The notes under the pieces: model-generated
Seen by the model: the letters and a program-made list of their open reading frames with translations, nothing else
Database searches by the model: none
Told to the model about the DNA's origin: nothing
Shown here: piece after piece, positions 63,141-64,000 of the stretch
Layout: each line of letters opens with the position of its first letter
How positions within the stretch are numbered: the first letter of the stretch is position 1
DNA from: DATGJX01 sp963830545
GTDB taxonomy: Bacteria > Vulcanimicrobiota > Vulcanimicrobiia > Vulcanimicrobiales > Vulcanimicrobiaceae
Assembly (NCBI GenBank): GCA_963830545.1
Contig: CAWHMK010000002.1
Coordinates: 1-64,000 of the forward strand
Direction of reading: 5' to 3'
Length of the DNA stretch: 64,000 bases
Program-made: the position numbers and the translations under genes

Positions 63141-63771
63141 GCGCGGCCTCTCCGACGCGGTCGATCAAATTTCGAAGCTGCGTATATTTCGCGCGAAACC
63201 GGACCGGATTGACGACGAGCCGGGCCGTGGACGACGCGATTTCGTCGACGACCACCATGTCGTGTTCGCGCAGGGTGTTGCCGGTGGCGACGAGGTCGAC
63301 GATGACGTCCGAGAGGCCGACGAGCGGACTGAGTTCCACCGAACCGTGCAGCGCGATGATCTCGCACGGTAAATCACGCTCGGCGAAGTACGCTTGCGCA
63401 GATCGTTTGAATTTCGTCGCGACCCGCAAAAAAGTCGGATAGCGCGCGCCGAGATGATAGTCGTCGCTGCGGCGCGCCGCAACGACGAGCGTACACGCGC
63501 CATACCCCAGGTTCGCGACCTCGCTAACCGAACGATCAGTTTCCCAAAGAACGTCCTTGCCCACGATGCCGCAATCGGCGGCGCCGAACTCAACATAGGC
63601 GGGGACGTCGGCAGGACGGAGCAGCAGCAGTTCCGCTTTACCGTCTTCGCTCATCACGGTCAGCCGCCGCCCGGTCTCCACCGGAACCTCGATGCCTGCC
63701 CGCCGCAAACGGGCCGCGGTATGCGCGTACAGCGATCCTTTCGGCACGGCGATCACGAGTCGCTCACTCAA
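63121..63771 (-). CDS. hisG: ATP phosphoribosyltransferase catalytic subunit, short form
   Basis: First step of histidine synthesis, joining ATP and PRPP. The 216-residue product is the short form, lacking the C-terminal regulatory domain. It has VIAVPKGSL at the start, ELLLLRPADVPAYVEFGAADCGIVGKD, RVATKFKR and the PRPP-binding GLSDVIVDLVATGNTLREH. Short-form HisG works with HisZ, and hisZ lies just upstream. Start TTG at 63771 overlaps the hisZ stop by eight bases. Confidence 0.93.
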   Translation of the reverse strand: MSERLVIAVPKGSLYAHTAARLRRAGIEVPVETGRRLTVMSEDGKAELLLLRPADVPAYVEFGAADCGIVGKDVLWETDRSVSEVANLGYGACTLVVAARRSDDYHLGARYPTFLRVATKFKRSAQAYFAERDLPCEIIALHGSVELSPLVGLSDVIVDLVATGNTLREHDMVVVDEIASSTARLVVNPVRFRAKYTQLRNLIDRVGEAAHDALHR

Positions 63772-64000
63772 GGACGATCTCCTCGATGCGGTCTTCCGTC
63801 ACGAGGATTACGCGCGGAATTCGTTTGTGAGCCGCATAAGCGAGGACTGCATCACGATCGAGCCCCCGCACCTCCAGGCGCACGCGCAAGCCTTTTCGCC
63901 GCTCCCGCGCGGCAATCGTGTCCGATCCGCTGACCAGCACGTCGACTTCGTTGCGCGGCCGTTCGTCGACGCGCCGGCGTTCGAGTGCGAGAAGGATGCG
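63764..64000 (-). CDS. hisZ: ATP phosphoribosyltransferase regulatory subunit HisZ, C-terminal end
   Basis: The window ends inside this gene: 78 codons read to the edge on the minus strand. The stretch RILLALER near the edge is the histidyl-tRNA-synthetase-like motif 3 end, followed by the anticodon-domain-like part with EVDVLVSGSD, GLRVRLEV and IPRVILVTED. HisZ is a catalytically inactive paralogue of histidyl-tRNA synthetase that activates short HisG. Identification rests on position and pattern; HisS itself is the alternative but would not precede hisG. Confidence 0.8.
   Translation of the reverse strand, partial: RILLALERRRVDERPRNEVDVLVSGSDTIAARERRKGLRVRLEVRGLDRDAVLAYAAHKRIPRVILVTEDRIEEIVLE

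Overview
The window is a dense, GC-rich stretch of bacterial chromosome. About 75 genes lie on both strands, often overlapping by 1 to 17 bases, with many GTG and TTG starts. The cell appears diderm: there is an MlaE/F/D lipid-transport set and an outer-membrane secretin. It also has the c-di-AMP module cdaA-cdaR-glmM, more often met in Gram-positives and cyanobacteria, and a short-form HisG with HisZ. This mix would fit a deep-branching diderm such as Candidatus Eremiobacterota (WPS-2), but that is inference from gene content; no marker gene here was compared with a database. No phage, transposon, CRISPR array or rRNA was seen; there is one tRNA.

Layout. 0-11 kb: gmk-rpoZ-glmS, RNase PH, mlaE-mlaF-mlaD, a rhomboid protease and a ketopantoate-reductase-like enzyme, then RidA, a uronate-dehydrogenase-like enzyme and an AIM24 protein. 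11-18 kb: a lipoprotein, a Xer recombinase, a broken Ldh2-type dehydrogenase divergent from a GlcF-like iron-sulfur protein, a STAS protein and a DUF1835 protein. 17.8-18.15 kb: tRNA-Gln followed by two 127-bp tandem repeats carrying pieces of the tRNA and its terminator. 18-24 kb: the c-di-AMP block (cdaA-cdaR-glmM, then a c-di-AMP (ydaO) riboswitch in front of an NlpC/P60 hydrolase), with rsgA and rpsT on the other strand. 24-32 kb: ThrE-like exporter, MscS channel, and aroC-aroK-aroB-priA. 32-38 kb: redox and stress genes with HxlR- and TetR-type regulators and a putative small RNA. 38.5-49.3 kb: one 14-gene minus-strand type IV pilus operon (pilB, pilT, pilC, sigma factor, pilin, ccdA, TPR protein, pilD, pilM, pilN, pilO, pilP, pilQ and associated overlaps). 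49.5-54.5 kb: lipid kinase, PAP2 phosphatase, PQQ-type propeller, PLC-family phosphoesterase, YihY. 54.6-64 kb: ftsA-ftsZ and hisZ-hisG-hisD-HAD-ftsQ, separated by three plus-strand genes including a chemoreceptor.

Counting the pilus operon strictly, 13 genes were called: pilB, pilT, pilC, sigma factor, pilin, ccdA, TPR, pilD, pilM, pilN, pilO, pilP and pilQ.

How the parts work together. CdaA makes c-di-AMP and is encoded with its regulator CdaR and with GlmM; the riboswitch lets c-di-AMP control a wall hydrolase just downstream, while glmS at the start of the window supplies the substrate of GlmM. The pilus operon encodes nearly a whole machine plus its own sigma factor and a CcdA-type thiol transporter.

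Caution on sequence quality. Eight genes, including normally essential glmM, are split by single-base frameshifts (nine in all), and eight of the nine fit one extra base. Sequencing or assembly error is the simplest explanation. These genes are annotated as whole loci with the break position given.
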